DNA of 64,000 nt from Desulfobotulus pelophilus (lineage in GTDB: Bacteria; Desulfobacterota; Desulfobacteria; Desulfobacterales; ASO4-4). This document shows positions 26,554-35,069 of this stretch, one piece after another. Both the position numbers and the translations under genes were made by a program. The notes beneath the pieces are model-generated. The model was not told the origin of the DNA, did no database searches, and saw only the letters and a list, made by a program, of their open reading frames with translations. The stretch covers positions 1 to 64,000 of the forward strand of contig NZ_JAPFPW010000001.1 in assembly GCF_026155325.1 (NCBI RefSeq), given 5' to 3'. The stretch's first letter is position 1. Every line of letters begins with the position of its first letter.

Positions 26554-29500
26554 TTACTGGAGCAGGCTCATGACATTCTGGGAGCTGGCGTTGGCCTGGG
26601 CCATGGCAAAGGTGCCTGCCTGCATCAGAACCTGCATCTTGGTGAAGTTGGAAGATTCTTCCGCAAAGTCCACGTCACGGATGGTGGATTCGGCGGCCAT
26701 TACGTTCACCCGGGTGGTGGAGACGTTGGCAATGGTGGAGGTCAGCTGGTTCTGTACGGAACCAAGGTCTGCCCGGATCTTATCCAGATCCTTCAGTGCC
26801 GCGTCTGCCACAGCGATGGACTTCTGAGCGCCTTCCTGGGTGAGAACATTCACCTGAGAGAGCCGCAGCATTTCCGTTTCACCGAGCTGGGCCGTGGCCG
26901 AATCGGAGCTGGCGTTGTTGGCCGCCAGTGTGGAACCTGCCTTGATCTGAGAACCACCCTGCAGGGTCATGTCCTGTGTAAGGGTGAGATCTTCAGCCAG
27001 GGTGATGGCCTGGGTGAGTACGGTCCCTGCGGTGTGCAGGTTCCCCGTTGAGTCGGTCACGTCCATGGTGAGCAGGGTGTTGACCCCAAGGGAAGATCCG
27101 GCCTTGAGGGTACTGCCTGCTGCCACCAGAAGATCCGTTTCCTGAGACACGGTTTCATCGTTTCTCAGGGTAATGGTGCCGCCGATGGTGGAGCCGTTGG
27201 CAAGCACCGTATTGTTGGCCATCACAGAACCCTTGGCAAGGGTGAAGTCGGCGGTGATGGCAAGGTCTGTGGCCAGATCTGCCCGGCCGCCGATGGTGGA
27301 GCCAGCTTCCGCTTTGAATGCATTGCTGGTGATCAGGGTGGAGCCTTCTTTAACGGCCGCATCCTGGGTAAGGGTCATGTTGTTGCGGGTGGTGACATCC
27401 GCACCGATCACAGAGCCTGCGGCAAGGCGGGTGTCGCCTTTGAAGATACTGCCCGCGTTGGCTGTCATGTCCTGATCCAGACGCATGTCGTTTTTGAGGG
27501 TGATCTTGGCACCCACATTGGAGCCTGTCTCAAGGCGGGATTCGGCGGCTATCTTTGAATCACCTTTGAGGGTCATGTTCTTTTCAAGAACGGTGGTGGT
27601 GCCTCCTTTGATGGTAAGGGTCTGGTCAATACGGCTGTCTGTGTTCAGGACGGAGTCTGCTTTCAGCATGGAGCCAGCCTGCAGGGTCATATCTGCCGTT
27701 GTGGTTGTCGTACCGGAAACGGTGATGTCTGCATTGATTCTGGAGCCCTGTTCCAGAACTGTTTTTTGGCCGGCCTTGGAGAACAGGGTGGAGCCAGCAT
27801 TGAGGGTCATTGTGGTCTTGACCTCAAGTTCGGCGCCAAGGGTTATGGCTGCATCAATTCTGGATCCTTCCTTGAGTACACTGGTGTCAGCAATTTTGGA
27901 GCCCTGGGTGAGGGTCATATCTGTATCCAGATTAAGCGTTTCACCCGCAGCAACGAAAGCGTTCACAGAAAGGGTTGAACCTCTGGCAATCTCGCTTCCA
28001 TTTTCCAGCGTGGATCCGGATTGCAGGACCATATCGTTATTGATGTCATCCATATCACCGTCCAAGGTGATTTGGCCACCCACCTGAGAACCGGCTTTCA
28101 GTTCGGAGCCTTCATGGATCTCTGACCCTATGCCCAACATGAGAATGCCGCCGTCATTGAGATCGAGAGTTTCGGTTGCGGCAACTGTCAGATCGCCTGT
28201 AATGCTTTTGCCCTGTGCCTCAATGAGTTGTTTCAGTGTCAGGTTGCCATCGCCGGTAAGGGCTGTGGTGGCTGCGTCACCAAAGCCTGTAAGGGTTCCT
28301 GAGCCTATGGCCTGACCTGCAGCCAGCACGGTGTCCTGGCTGAGCACGCTGGCTGAAGCCAGCGTACCTGTTATATTGAAGCTCTGGTCTGAGGTTGTTG
28401 TGGTGCCACTGACGGTGGCCGTTCCTCCGAGCACCGTATTGGCACCGATCACGCTGCCTGATGCAAGTACAGAACCACGGGCAATGGTGCTTTCTTCTGT
28501 CATTTCGACAGCGCCTGAGATAGCCACATTGCCACCAAAGGTGGATCCTGCGGCTATGAGGGTGCCTGTTGCAAGGCTGGACCCCTGCTTTGCCAAGCCT
28601 CCCTTATCCCCGATGGCCGTTGTGGTTGCACCCAGTGTGGCATCCCCGCCCAGCTTCGTGTCGGCTGCGATGATGGAACTGGAGCCTATTTTGCTGTTGG
28701 CGGTAATCACGCTGTCCGTCGTGGTCTGGCTGTAAGGTGCGGATGCGAGGGTTACCTGACCGCCCAGTACGGTATCCTTGCCAATGACGGAGCCCGATGT
28801 GAGCTTGGAACCTGTGGTGATATGGGCTTCTTTGCTTGTGAAGCCTGTGTCGCCGGTGATTTGGACATTGCCACCCAGGGTGGAGTCTGCCGCAATAATG
28901 GTTCCTTCTTCCAGCCGGGAGCCTGCCATAAGGAGGGAATCTCCGTTGGTGCTTTCGGTTTCAGTTTTTACGGTGGCCCTGCCGCCCAGAGTGGAGTTGG
29001 CCGCAATCTCGGAATCCGCCTTGATGACAGAATCTTTGGCAAGGGTGCTGGCCTGGGTGGTGGCCTGGGTCTCATCAATGCGTACCTGGCCACCCATGAC
29101 GGAGCCTGCACCCAGCACGGAGTTGGCCACAATCACGGAGCCTTCCGTCAGAAGACTTTCTTGACTGGTGTTGATGCTGCTGTTTTTAACGTTTGCTCCG
29201 GTGATGGTTTGACCTGTGGTGAAACCAGCGGCCAGCTCACTGTTCTGGGCCAGAACAGAGCCTTCCTTGAGGGTGGATTCCAAGGTGGTGGTGCCGGAGT
29301 TACCCTGAATCTGGATATTATTTTCAAAGGCAACGGCATCCCCGCCGCCCACATTGTTGATAATGATTTCCGAAGAAGTCATCTGGGTGAGCTGGATGTG
29401 GCCCACGGTGCTCATGTCTGTGCCGCGGAGTACGGTTTCCGTACCCTCGCCGCCCGTATCCACCTTAATGGCCCGGCCATCCGTGGAGGTGAGGGTGAGC

Positions 29501-30396
29501 TTTCCTTCGGTGTCCTTTGAGGCAAATACGCCATGTTCGGCGGTTTTCTGGTTGATGGCCCTGACGAGAGCACCGTTGGCATCGTTATTCTGTACGTCTA
29601 CGGCGCCAATACGGGTACCGTTGATGAAAAAATCATTGTCCGTACGGCCTTCGGCCACGCTGAGATCCGTGGTGGAAGAAACAAAGGCTGTGGCGGAAAT
29701 TCCTAGTACGTCACTGAGCATATTGATGGAGTCTGCCACGGCACCCATGCCGTTTTCCCGGTCATTGTTGTACTTCACATCAATGGCTTCCATGTTGAAG
29801 GTCTGGTCCAGGGTGTTGGAGTAGATGGCCAGATCCACGGTGCCGGGAGCATTGTCCTTCAGGGTGAGGCTGCTGGTGGTGGTATGCCCGATTTTGCTGG
29901 ACTGGGAAGCGCCGATGGAGATGTTCACGGTCTCGCCGGAGTAGGCGCCTACCTGGAACTGCTTGTTGGTGAAGTTACCGGAAAGGAGCTTCTGATTGTT
30001 GAAAGATGTGTTTTTGGCAATGGTGTCCAGGTTTTCAAGGAGTTTGTCGATGTCTGCCTGGATGGCGGCCCTGGATTCGGACGTCTGGCCGTCCTGGGCG
30101 GCCTGAATGGATTTTTCCTTGATGGTGTTGACGATGTTGATGGATTCTTCCAGTGCCGCATCCGCCGTCTGTACGATGTTGATGCCGTCGTTGGCATTTC
30201 GAATGGCCTGACCAAGGCCCATGTGCTGGGACCTGAGAGAGTCGGCAATGGTCATGCCGGAGGCATCGTCCGATGCACGGTTGATACGCATGCCCGAGGA
30301 AAGACGTTCCAGTGATGTGGATATTTTTCCGTCGGTGGCACCAAGATTTTTGTGGGCATTGAGTGCTGCCACGTTGGTATTAATTCGAAGACCCAT
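26554..30396 (-). CDS. Giant flagellin (1280 aa) with hexapeptide-repeat beta-helix insert
   Basis: The start is ATG 30396 (MGLRINTNVAALNAHKNLGA) with a strong AAGGAGGG. Residues 1-170 and about 1182-1280 are ordinary flagellin D0/D1 ends. An IN-type motif lies at about 255-312 (FFINGTRIGAVDVQNND, LTLTSTDGRAIKV). Residues about 371-1160 are hexapeptide repeats such as IGANTVLGGTATV and IAADSTLGGNVQI. There is no cysteine. The leader has a sigma-28-like promoter and two CsrA-type sites, so this copy looks like the flagellin under FliW-CsrA control. The paralogue at 21826-25626 is alike throughout, with near-identical ends. The Ser/Thr-rich insert may be a target for the pseudaminic acid made by the genes upstream. 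Confidence 0.95.
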   Translation of the reverse strand: MGLRINTNVAALNAHKNLGATDGKISTSLERLSSGMRINRASDDASGMTIADSLRSQHMGLGQAIRNANDGINIVQTADAALEESINIVNTIKEKSIQAAQDGQTSESRAAIQADIDKLLENLDTIAKNTSFNNQKLLSGNFTNKQFQVGAYSGETVNISIGASQSSKIGHTTTSSLTLKDNAPGTVDLAIYSNTLDQTFNMEAIDVKYNNDRENGMGAVADSINMLSDVLGISATAFVSSTTDLSVAEGRTDNDFFINGTRIGAVDVQNNDANGALVRAINQKTAEHGVFASKDTEGKLTLTSTDGRAIKVDTGGEGTETVLRGTDMSTVGHIQLTQMTSSEIIINNVGGGDAVAFENNIQIQGNSGTTTLESTLKEGSVLAQNSELAAGFTTGQTITGANVKNSSINTSQESLLTEGSVIVANSVLGAGSVMGGQVRIDETQATTQASTLAKDSVIKADSEIAANSTLGGRATVKTETESTNGDSLLMAGSRLEEGTIIAADSTLGGNVQITGDTGFTSKEAHITTGSKLTSGSVIGKDTVLGGQVTLASAPYSQTTTDSVITANSKIGSSSIIAADTKLGGDATLGATTTAIGDKGGLAKQGSSLATGTLIAAGSTFGGNVAISGAVEMTEESTIARGSVLASGSVIGANTVLGGTATVSGTTTTSDQSFNITGTLASASVLSQDTVLAAGQAIGSGTLTGFGDAATTALTGDGNLTLKQLIEAQGKSITGDLTVAATETLDLNDGGILMLGIGSEIHEGSELKAGSQVGGQITLDGDMDDINNDMVLQSGSTLENGSEIARGSTLSVNAFVAAGETLNLDTDMTLTQGSKIADTSVLKEGSRIDAAITLGAELEVKTTMTLNAGSTLFSKAGQKTVLEQGSRINADITVSGTTTTTADMTLQAGSMLKADSVLNTDSRIDQTLTIKGGTTTVLEKNMTLKGDSKIAAESRLETGSNVGAKITLKNDMRLDQDMTANAGSIFKGDTRLAAGSVIGADVTTRNNMTLTQDAAVKEGSTLITSNAFKAEAGSTIGGRADLATDLAITADFTLAKGSVMANNTVLANGSTIGGTITLRNDETVSQETDLLVAAGSTLKAGSSLGVNTLLTMDVTDSTGNLHTAGTVLTQAITLAEDLTLTQDMTLQGGSQIKAGSTLAANNASSDSATAQLGETEMLRLSQVNVLTQEGAQKSIAVADAALKDLDKIRADLGSVQNQLTSTIANVSTTRVNVMAAESTIRDVDFAEESSNFTKMQVLMQAGTFAMAQANASSQNVMSLLQ
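26917..29286 (-). repeat. Hexapeptide-repeat array in the 1280-aa flagellin
   Basis: This codes for residues about 371-1160. Steps of six residues follow [LIV]-[GA]-x-x-[ST]-x. Many blocks share the order xxTLxxGSxL, xxGSxIGG, xITL, then a D..L.QDMTL linker, about 36 residues per block. It aligns with the array of the other flagellin block by block. Confidence 0.8.
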
Positions 30397-30401
30397 GGTT
30401 C

Positions 30402-30437
30402 CCTCCTTGTGGTTGAGTGGGGCGCGTCCATGCGCCC
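30402..30437 (-). promoter_or_regulatory. Two CsrA-type binding sites in the leader of the 1280-aa flagellin gene
   Basis: On the transcript, a perfect six-pair stem GGGCGC/GCGCCC (30420-30437) carries the loop AUGGAC, which contains the CsrA core ANGGA in the loop as preferred. A second site, CAAGGAGG (30402-30409), matches CANGGANG exactly and is the ribosome-binding site itself. This two-site arrangement is like the CsrA-controlled hag leader of Bacillus subtilis. csrA and fliW lie 12 kb away in the same window. Confidence 0.65.
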
Positions 30438-30458
30438 GGTTTGGTTGCTCTGATAGGC

Positions 30459-30486
30459 TTTTCGGAGGGAGACGGTAAATTCTTTA
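30459..30486 (-). promoter_or_regulatory. Sigma-28-like promoter of the 1280-aa flagellin gene
   Basis: On the minus strand TAAA and TCCGAAAA are separated by 16 bases, against the pattern TAAA-N15-GCCGATAA. Six of eight -10 bases agree. Transcription would start near 30452, giving a leader of about 55 bases that includes both CsrA-type sites. Confidence 0.5.
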
Positions 30487-30508
30487 ATGTTTTTTTGATG
30501 TTTCTTCG

Positions 30509-33500
30509 TCAGGCTTTTTTATTCTGACGAAGATTATCCTGGGCCGAAAGGGCCATGCTGTGATCCGGGTTTAGCTCCAGAACCAGATCATAGGCTTTGA
30601 GTGCCTGCTCTTTTTTTCCCATGGCTTCTAAGGTCTTTGCATAATTATAAAATGCATCAGGATAAAGGGGCTGAAAGGCCAGCACTTTTTCAAAATGACC
30701 TGCGGCAGCTTCATACTCCCCCCGGTTGAATGCGAGCACACCCAGATTGGTAAGGGCGGATGTCATTTCAGGGTCTGCACGGAGGGCATTCGAATAGGTT
30801 GCTTCTGCCTCACGGAAGTATCCGTTTTCCTGAAGAAGGAGGCCGAGATGATAATGGGCAAGACTGTGGTCGGGTGTAAGGGACAGGGCTGTTCGGAAAC
30901 ATTGCTCCGCATCCTGCATGCGGCCGGTGCGATGGCAGGCGCAGCCAAAGAGATTCCAGAAGTCTGCATCATTATTTTGGGTGTGCTGCAGGGGAATGAG
31001 TAGCTGGAGGGCTTCTTCTGGTTTTTCTTTGGCCATGAGCTGTTCCGCTTCTTTCCGTATGCCCGCCTCTGGGGCTTGTGCAGGCTTTTCCAGAAGCTCT
31101 TTATAGATGGTAAGATGATGTCTCGCCTGATCAATATCTCCGTGGCGTAAAAAAATCTGTCCTGTTTTTAAATGCAAAGGAGCATGCAGGGGCAGAAGTG
31201 CCAGACCTTTACCGTAAGCTTCCAGAGCACTAGCATCCTCGCCGTTTGCTTCCAGCCTGTCACCAATGCTTTCCCAGTGTACGGCCATCTCCGCATCCAG
31301 ATCTGTGGCAGCCTGAAGGTGCTGCAGGCCTGCAGTAAAATATTCAAGGCTGAAGCAGAGGTGCATGAGCTTGATGTGACGGGGGGCGGTTTCTTCTTTT
31401 GTCTGGGCAAGTTCCAGAAGAACACGGGCCTTTTCCGGCTGTCTGTCTTTTTCTTCCTTCTCTGCCCTTATTTCCAGGAATGTGGCAAAATCCGAAGGGG
31501 GCAGGAGATTTTGGATCATCGGGTTATCGGAAAGCCAGTCTTCCCATAGGGTAAGGAGGGCTGGTCCCTGCTCCAGCCTCTGCTGCAGGCTGTGCAGCAT
31601 CCTGCGGAAAAGGCGTTGTAAAAGAAGCGTCAGTCCGTAATGATCTGGAGCCATGGCAAGCCCTTTCTGCAGCATGCGCAGGCTTACCCTGATGTTGGCT
31701 GATGTTCTGAGTGCGGCAAAGTCCGTATAGGTATCCCCCCACTTTTTTCTGAATTTATCCACTTCTTTTTGCAGGGGGGGGGGATGGATTTTGGAAAAAA
31801 AACCATTGGCCTTTTCATAATCCATGTATGTGGCAGCAATTTTTCCCCGTATCAGGAGTACCTCATCCATATTTTTTTCTTCATCTGACAGTTGGCTGAT
31901 CACTTTACGGGCCGAAGCCAGATCGTCCGTTTCATGGAAAAACCGCAGTGCCTCCAGAAGAGAAAGATTTTTTTCCGGATGGAAAGCGGGATTTTTTTCC
32001 ATGGACTGGATGGCACTTTCCACACCGGATTTCATAAGAGACAGGCTGTTCATTCTGACCCGGCTGATTTCGTTGAGTCTTTCAAGGCTGAGGCGGAGCC
32101 ACTGGAGGTAAGGACCGTTTTCCGCAAGGCGGTCAATTTCCATGAGCATACGCTCGCTGGTTCGCAGGCCTTCCAGGGTAATATCATCCATAAGAGCCCA
32201 TATTTTTTCCCGGTCTGCCTGTTTATGGGCTTTGTCTGCTGCCTCAATGGCCCGGTGCAGGGGGGAGGGGAGGGTGGTGAGGGATGGATATTGTTTGCCT
32301 GCGTGTATCAATTTATCCACACCCTGCAGTGCCGAGTTTCCTTCTTTTTGGCAAACCCTCAGAACCTTTTCCAGTTTTTGAATGCTTTTCAGGGTGGCTC
32401 TCAACGCCTTTTCAGTGGCTTCTGGTGCGTGTTTCCAGGGTACATGCTGGCTGGACTGGTTGATGATGGTCTCTGCGGAGACTTCTTTTGTGCAGAAGGC
32501 AGGGAGAATATCTTGTAAAGGCATGACTTCCGTGCCTTCAATGACAGCACCGGGCAGCGTGGCATTGATATAGTGGCCCGGATTGGCTTTGATCATTTGT
32601 TCAAAAAATACTTTAAAGTCGTAAAAACCCCTGTTTGTAAAGGCGGGTATACCGTTATTGGTTTGAATATTCACCCTGTCCTCTATTTTGCCGGATTCAT
32701 CAAAGGAAAGAACCGTACTTTGCACATGGGTGTTTTTGCCCATGGGATAGCAGAGGTCCTGCCCCAGCAGCACAATGGGTGAACAGCCCAGGGAAATGGC
32801 CGCAATCATGTTCATGTGGGCAACGGTTCCGGCACCGCCGTTTTCCATACTCCCGCCCATGAGGTGGTTGATCCAGCGCTCCAGATTGGCTGTGCTGAAG
32901 GCCCAGAATATTTCTTTAAAGGGAAACTGACAGGGTACTTTTCGTGTGACAAAAGGCATGGAGATGAGATTAACCCGATTCTCAAAAAAAGGGGCTGCAG
33001 GCGCTATTTTTTCATAGGTGAGCTCCTGATAATCAAGAGAGGTAACAAAATCAGGGACAATATTGTTGGAGGCAAGGGCAGGCAGAACCGTATCCACGGC
33101 AAAGAGGACGGCACGGCCCTGAAACTTTTTTAAGGTGTCCAGCTCCTGGGTTAAGGAAGGCCCACCGGCTATGAGGATGGCCGGTACTCCCTGAAAGGCG
33201 TTGGCCAGCTCCTGCAGAAGGCGGTTTTTTTGAATAAGGGGCAGGATACTCATACGGTTTTTAAAAAAGGTGCTGCCATGGAGCATGAGGGTGCTGCCGC
33301 TCACATTTAGCTGGTTGAGGCGTTTGTAAATATCCTGACGCAGGTTTTCGTACCCATCCGGATCCATCTGAAGGGAGGGCTGGTGGGGAAGGATGAAGGC
33401 ATTTTCCAGTTTTAAAATACGGTTGGCCGGGCTTATGGCCTCTGCCATATCCTCTGGATCCGTAAGAAAAATATGGACTCTTTTATCCTTGAGAAGCAGG

Positions 33501-33844
33501 GACAGATCTTTTTGGCAGAGGGCCTGAAGAAAAACTTCCGGATGGCGCTCAAAAATAAAAAAATGAGCGATGCCGGGTCTCTGTTCCACGAGCCTGCTGG
33601 CGCCGTGCCCAAGACCCATTCCAAGGAGTATGACTGCGCCGCTTTGCTGTGGGGTCACGGTGTTAAAGTGACTGTGGCATTCGTTACCCGGGTTTTGGAC
33701 ATCATGCATCCATATGTTTTTGAACCTAAAGTTTTCCGGATGCTCAGAACTTACAGGAAAGGGGGTAAGGCCCTTTAAATGAGGAAGCAGGTGGGGGTGG
33801 TATTGTTCCACCAGAGCCATATTGGATGCAAAAAAGGATGTCAC
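30509..33844 (-). CDS. Maf motility accessory factor fused to C-terminal TPRs
   Basis: The product is 1111 residues from GTG 33844, preceded by CGGGAGG. Residues about 60-470 are a Maf/DUF115 (MptE-like) domain: VILLGMGLGHGASRLVE, PAILIAGGPSLTQELDTL, ALASNNIVPDFVTSLDYQE and SPIVLLGQDLCYP. Maf proteins transfer pseudaminic or legionaminic acid to flagellin Ser/Thr in the cytoplasm before export. A long helical region follows. Residues about 955-1105 are four clear TPR units (for example HYHLGLLLQENGYFREAEAT). Many Maf proteins are about 600-700 residues and lack these. The stop codon sits in a hairpin (30504-30532) with no T run. The next gene downstream is the 1280-aa flagellin, the likely substrate. 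Confidence 0.88.
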   Translation of the reverse strand: MTSFFASNMALVEQYHPHLLPHLKGLTPFPVSSEHPENFRFKNIWMHDVQNPGNECHSHFNTVTPQQSGAVILLGMGLGHGASRLVEQRPGIAHFFIFERHPEVFLQALCQKDLSLLLKDKRVHIFLTDPEDMAEAISPANRILKLENAFILPHQPSLQMDPDGYENLRQDIYKRLNQLNVSGSTLMLHGSTFFKNRMSILPLIQKNRLLQELANAFQGVPAILIAGGPSLTQELDTLKKFQGRAVLFAVDTVLPALASNNIVPDFVTSLDYQELTYEKIAPAAPFFENRVNLISMPFVTRKVPCQFPFKEIFWAFSTANLERWINHLMGGSMENGGAGTVAHMNMIAAISLGCSPIVLLGQDLCYPMGKNTHVQSTVLSFDESGKIEDRVNIQTNNGIPAFTNRGFYDFKVFFEQMIKANPGHYINATLPGAVIEGTEVMPLQDILPAFCTKEVSAETIINQSSQHVPWKHAPEATEKALRATLKSIQKLEKVLRVCQKEGNSALQGVDKLIHAGKQYPSLTTLPSPLHRAIEAADKAHKQADREKIWALMDDITLEGLRTSERMLMEIDRLAENGPYLQWLRLSLERLNEISRVRMNSLSLMKSGVESAIQSMEKNPAFHPEKNLSLLEALRFFHETDDLASARKVISQLSDEEKNMDEVLLIRGKIAATYMDYEKANGFFSKIHPPPLQKEVDKFRKKWGDTYTDFAALRTSANIRVSLRMLQKGLAMAPDHYGLTLLLQRLFRRMLHSLQQRLEQGPALLTLWEDWLSDNPMIQNLLPPSDFATFLEIRAEKEEKDRQPEKARVLLELAQTKEETAPRHIKLMHLCFSLEYFTAGLQHLQAATDLDAEMAVHWESIGDRLEANGEDASALEAYGKGLALLPLHAPLHLKTGQIFLRHGDIDQARHHLTIYKELLEKPAQAPEAGIRKEAEQLMAKEKPEEALQLLIPLQHTQNNDADFWNLFGCACHRTGRMQDAEQCFRTALSLTPDHSLAHYHLGLLLQENGYFREAEATYSNALRADPEMTSALTNLGVLAFNRGEYEAAAGHFEKVLAFQPLYPDAFYNYAKTLEAMGKKEQALKAYDLVLELNPDHSMALSAQDNLRQNKKA

Positions 33845-33941
33845 GGAAAACCTCCCGTTGGATGTTGGGTGATTTCATGAAATAAGAATACCTTGCGTCA
33901 CTCTCTCGGCCTGAGACATGGTCGGAGTCAGGGACCTGATG

Positions 33942-33968
33942 CTCCCATCTCCCTCTGGGAGATGGGAG
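33942..33968. repeat. Perfect palindrome between pseI and maf
   Basis: CTCCCATCTCCC and GGGAGATGGGAG form a twelve-pair stem around TCT. There is no T run on either strand, so it is not an ordinary terminator. It may stabilise mRNA ends or be a dispersed intergenic repeat; a weaker relative lies at 17869-17889. The rest of the 169-bp gap shows nothing. Confidence 0.6.
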
Positions 33969-34013
33969 GAGTGAGGGGGCTTTTCCCGGGTAATTTACAT
34001 CCAGGAAATGCTT

Positions 34014-35069
34014 TTAGATGTCAATGTCTTCCCAGGCTGCGGGAGTTCCCCTGCCTACGGATTTTTTGAGTCTTTTGCCGAGAAGGGTATCCAGATGTTT
34101 ACAGGCAAGGCCGTAGCCCGGGCGGATGCTTCTTACACTTTCCTCATCCAAAATCTTTCCGGCCTTCATATCCTTTATATAGTAGAGGGATCTTCGGAAT
34201 AGAACATTGGCCCGTTCACAGGATTTTCGGCCGTAATCCACTTTTCCAAGAGCCTGCCAGACGGTTTTTGCATCCCGGCAGAGGGCTTCGAGCTGGGGCG
34301 GTTCCAGGGAAAAGCTGTCATCTGGCCCCCCGCCTTTTTTGTCAAGGGTAAAATGCTTTTCGATGATGGCGGCGCCTAAAGCCACGCTGGCAATGGCTGT
34401 TGCGTTGTCCAGGGTGTGATCGGAAAGCCCTGTGACTTTGCCGAAGCGGGTCATCATGTCAGGGATTGTTTTCAGGTTGTAATCTTCGGGAGGTGCCGGG
34501 TAGCCGCTGACACAGTGGAGAAGGGCAAGCTCCGTGCAGCCTGCATCTTCAGCAGCCTGAACAGCTTCGGCGATTTCCTCCATGTCCGCCATGCCAGTGG
34601 AAAGGATCAAGGGTTTTTTGGTGGAAGCGGCATAGCGGATCAGGGCAAGATCCACGGCTTCAAAGGAGGCTATTTTATAGGCCGGAGCGTTTAAATCTTC
34701 CAGAAGATCCACGGCGGTTCTGTCAAAGGGGGTGCTGAAAATGGTGATGTCCAGCTCCTTGGCCCGGTCAAAGAGGGGAGTGTGCCAGTCCCAGGGCATG
34801 TGGGCCCACTGATAAAGTTCATACAGGGTTTTTCCGTCCCAGAGGCCCCCTTTAATCTGAAAGTCTTCGCTGTTGCAATTGAGGGTGAGGGTGTCTGGCG
34901 TATAGGTCTGGAGTTTCACCGCATCCGCACCGCACTTTTTGGCGGTTTCCAGAATGGTGATCGCCCTTTTCAGGCTGCCGTTATGGTTGGCGGAAAGTTC
35001 GGCAACGATATAGGGAGGCGCATTGGAGGCGATGCGTCTGCCCTGTATGCTGATGGATGGAAGGGTCAT
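34014..35069 (-). CDS. pseI: Pseudaminic acid synthase PseI
   Basis: The product is 351 residues, the usual length. The NeuB domain (about 20-265) shows YIVAELSANHNGSLKRAITI, DAVKLQTYTPDTLTL, IFSTPFDRTAVDLLE, the GLSDHT motif, and IEKHFTLDKKGGGPDDSFSL. A SAF antifreeze-like domain closes it (RRSLYYIKDMKAGKIL). The enzyme condenses phosphoenolpyruvate with the 6-deoxy-altrose sugar to make pseudaminic acid. Its start overlaps the formyltransferase stop by ATGA, which indicates translational coupling. Confidence 0.93.
   Translation of the reverse strand: MTLPSISIQGRRIASNAPPYIVAELSANHNGSLKRAITILETAKKCGADAVKLQTYTPDTLTLNCNSEDFQIKGGLWDGKTLYELYQWAHMPWDWHTPLFDRAKELDITIFSTPFDRTAVDLLEDLNAPAYKIASFEAVDLALIRYAASTKKPLILSTGMADMEEIAEAVQAAEDAGCTELALLHCVSGYPAPPEDYNLKTIPDMMTRFGKVTGLSDHTLDNATAIASVALGAAIIEKHFTLDKKGGGPDDSFSLEPPQLEALCRDAKTVWQALGKVDYGRKSCERANVLFRRSLYYIKDMKAGKILDEESVRSIRPGYGLACKHLDTLLGKRLKKSVGRGTPAAWEDIDI

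Noticed and set aside
22192-29286. CRISPR-like array, because of regular repeats
   Set aside because: The repeats are in-frame protein repeats that diverge in sequence; there are no constant repeats with unique spacers.
30504-30532. Hairpin CTTCGTCAG/CTGACGAAG over the maf stop codon as a terminator
   Set aside because: No T run follows on either strand, so I did not list it as an intrinsic terminator, though it may slow read-through into the flagellin promoter region.
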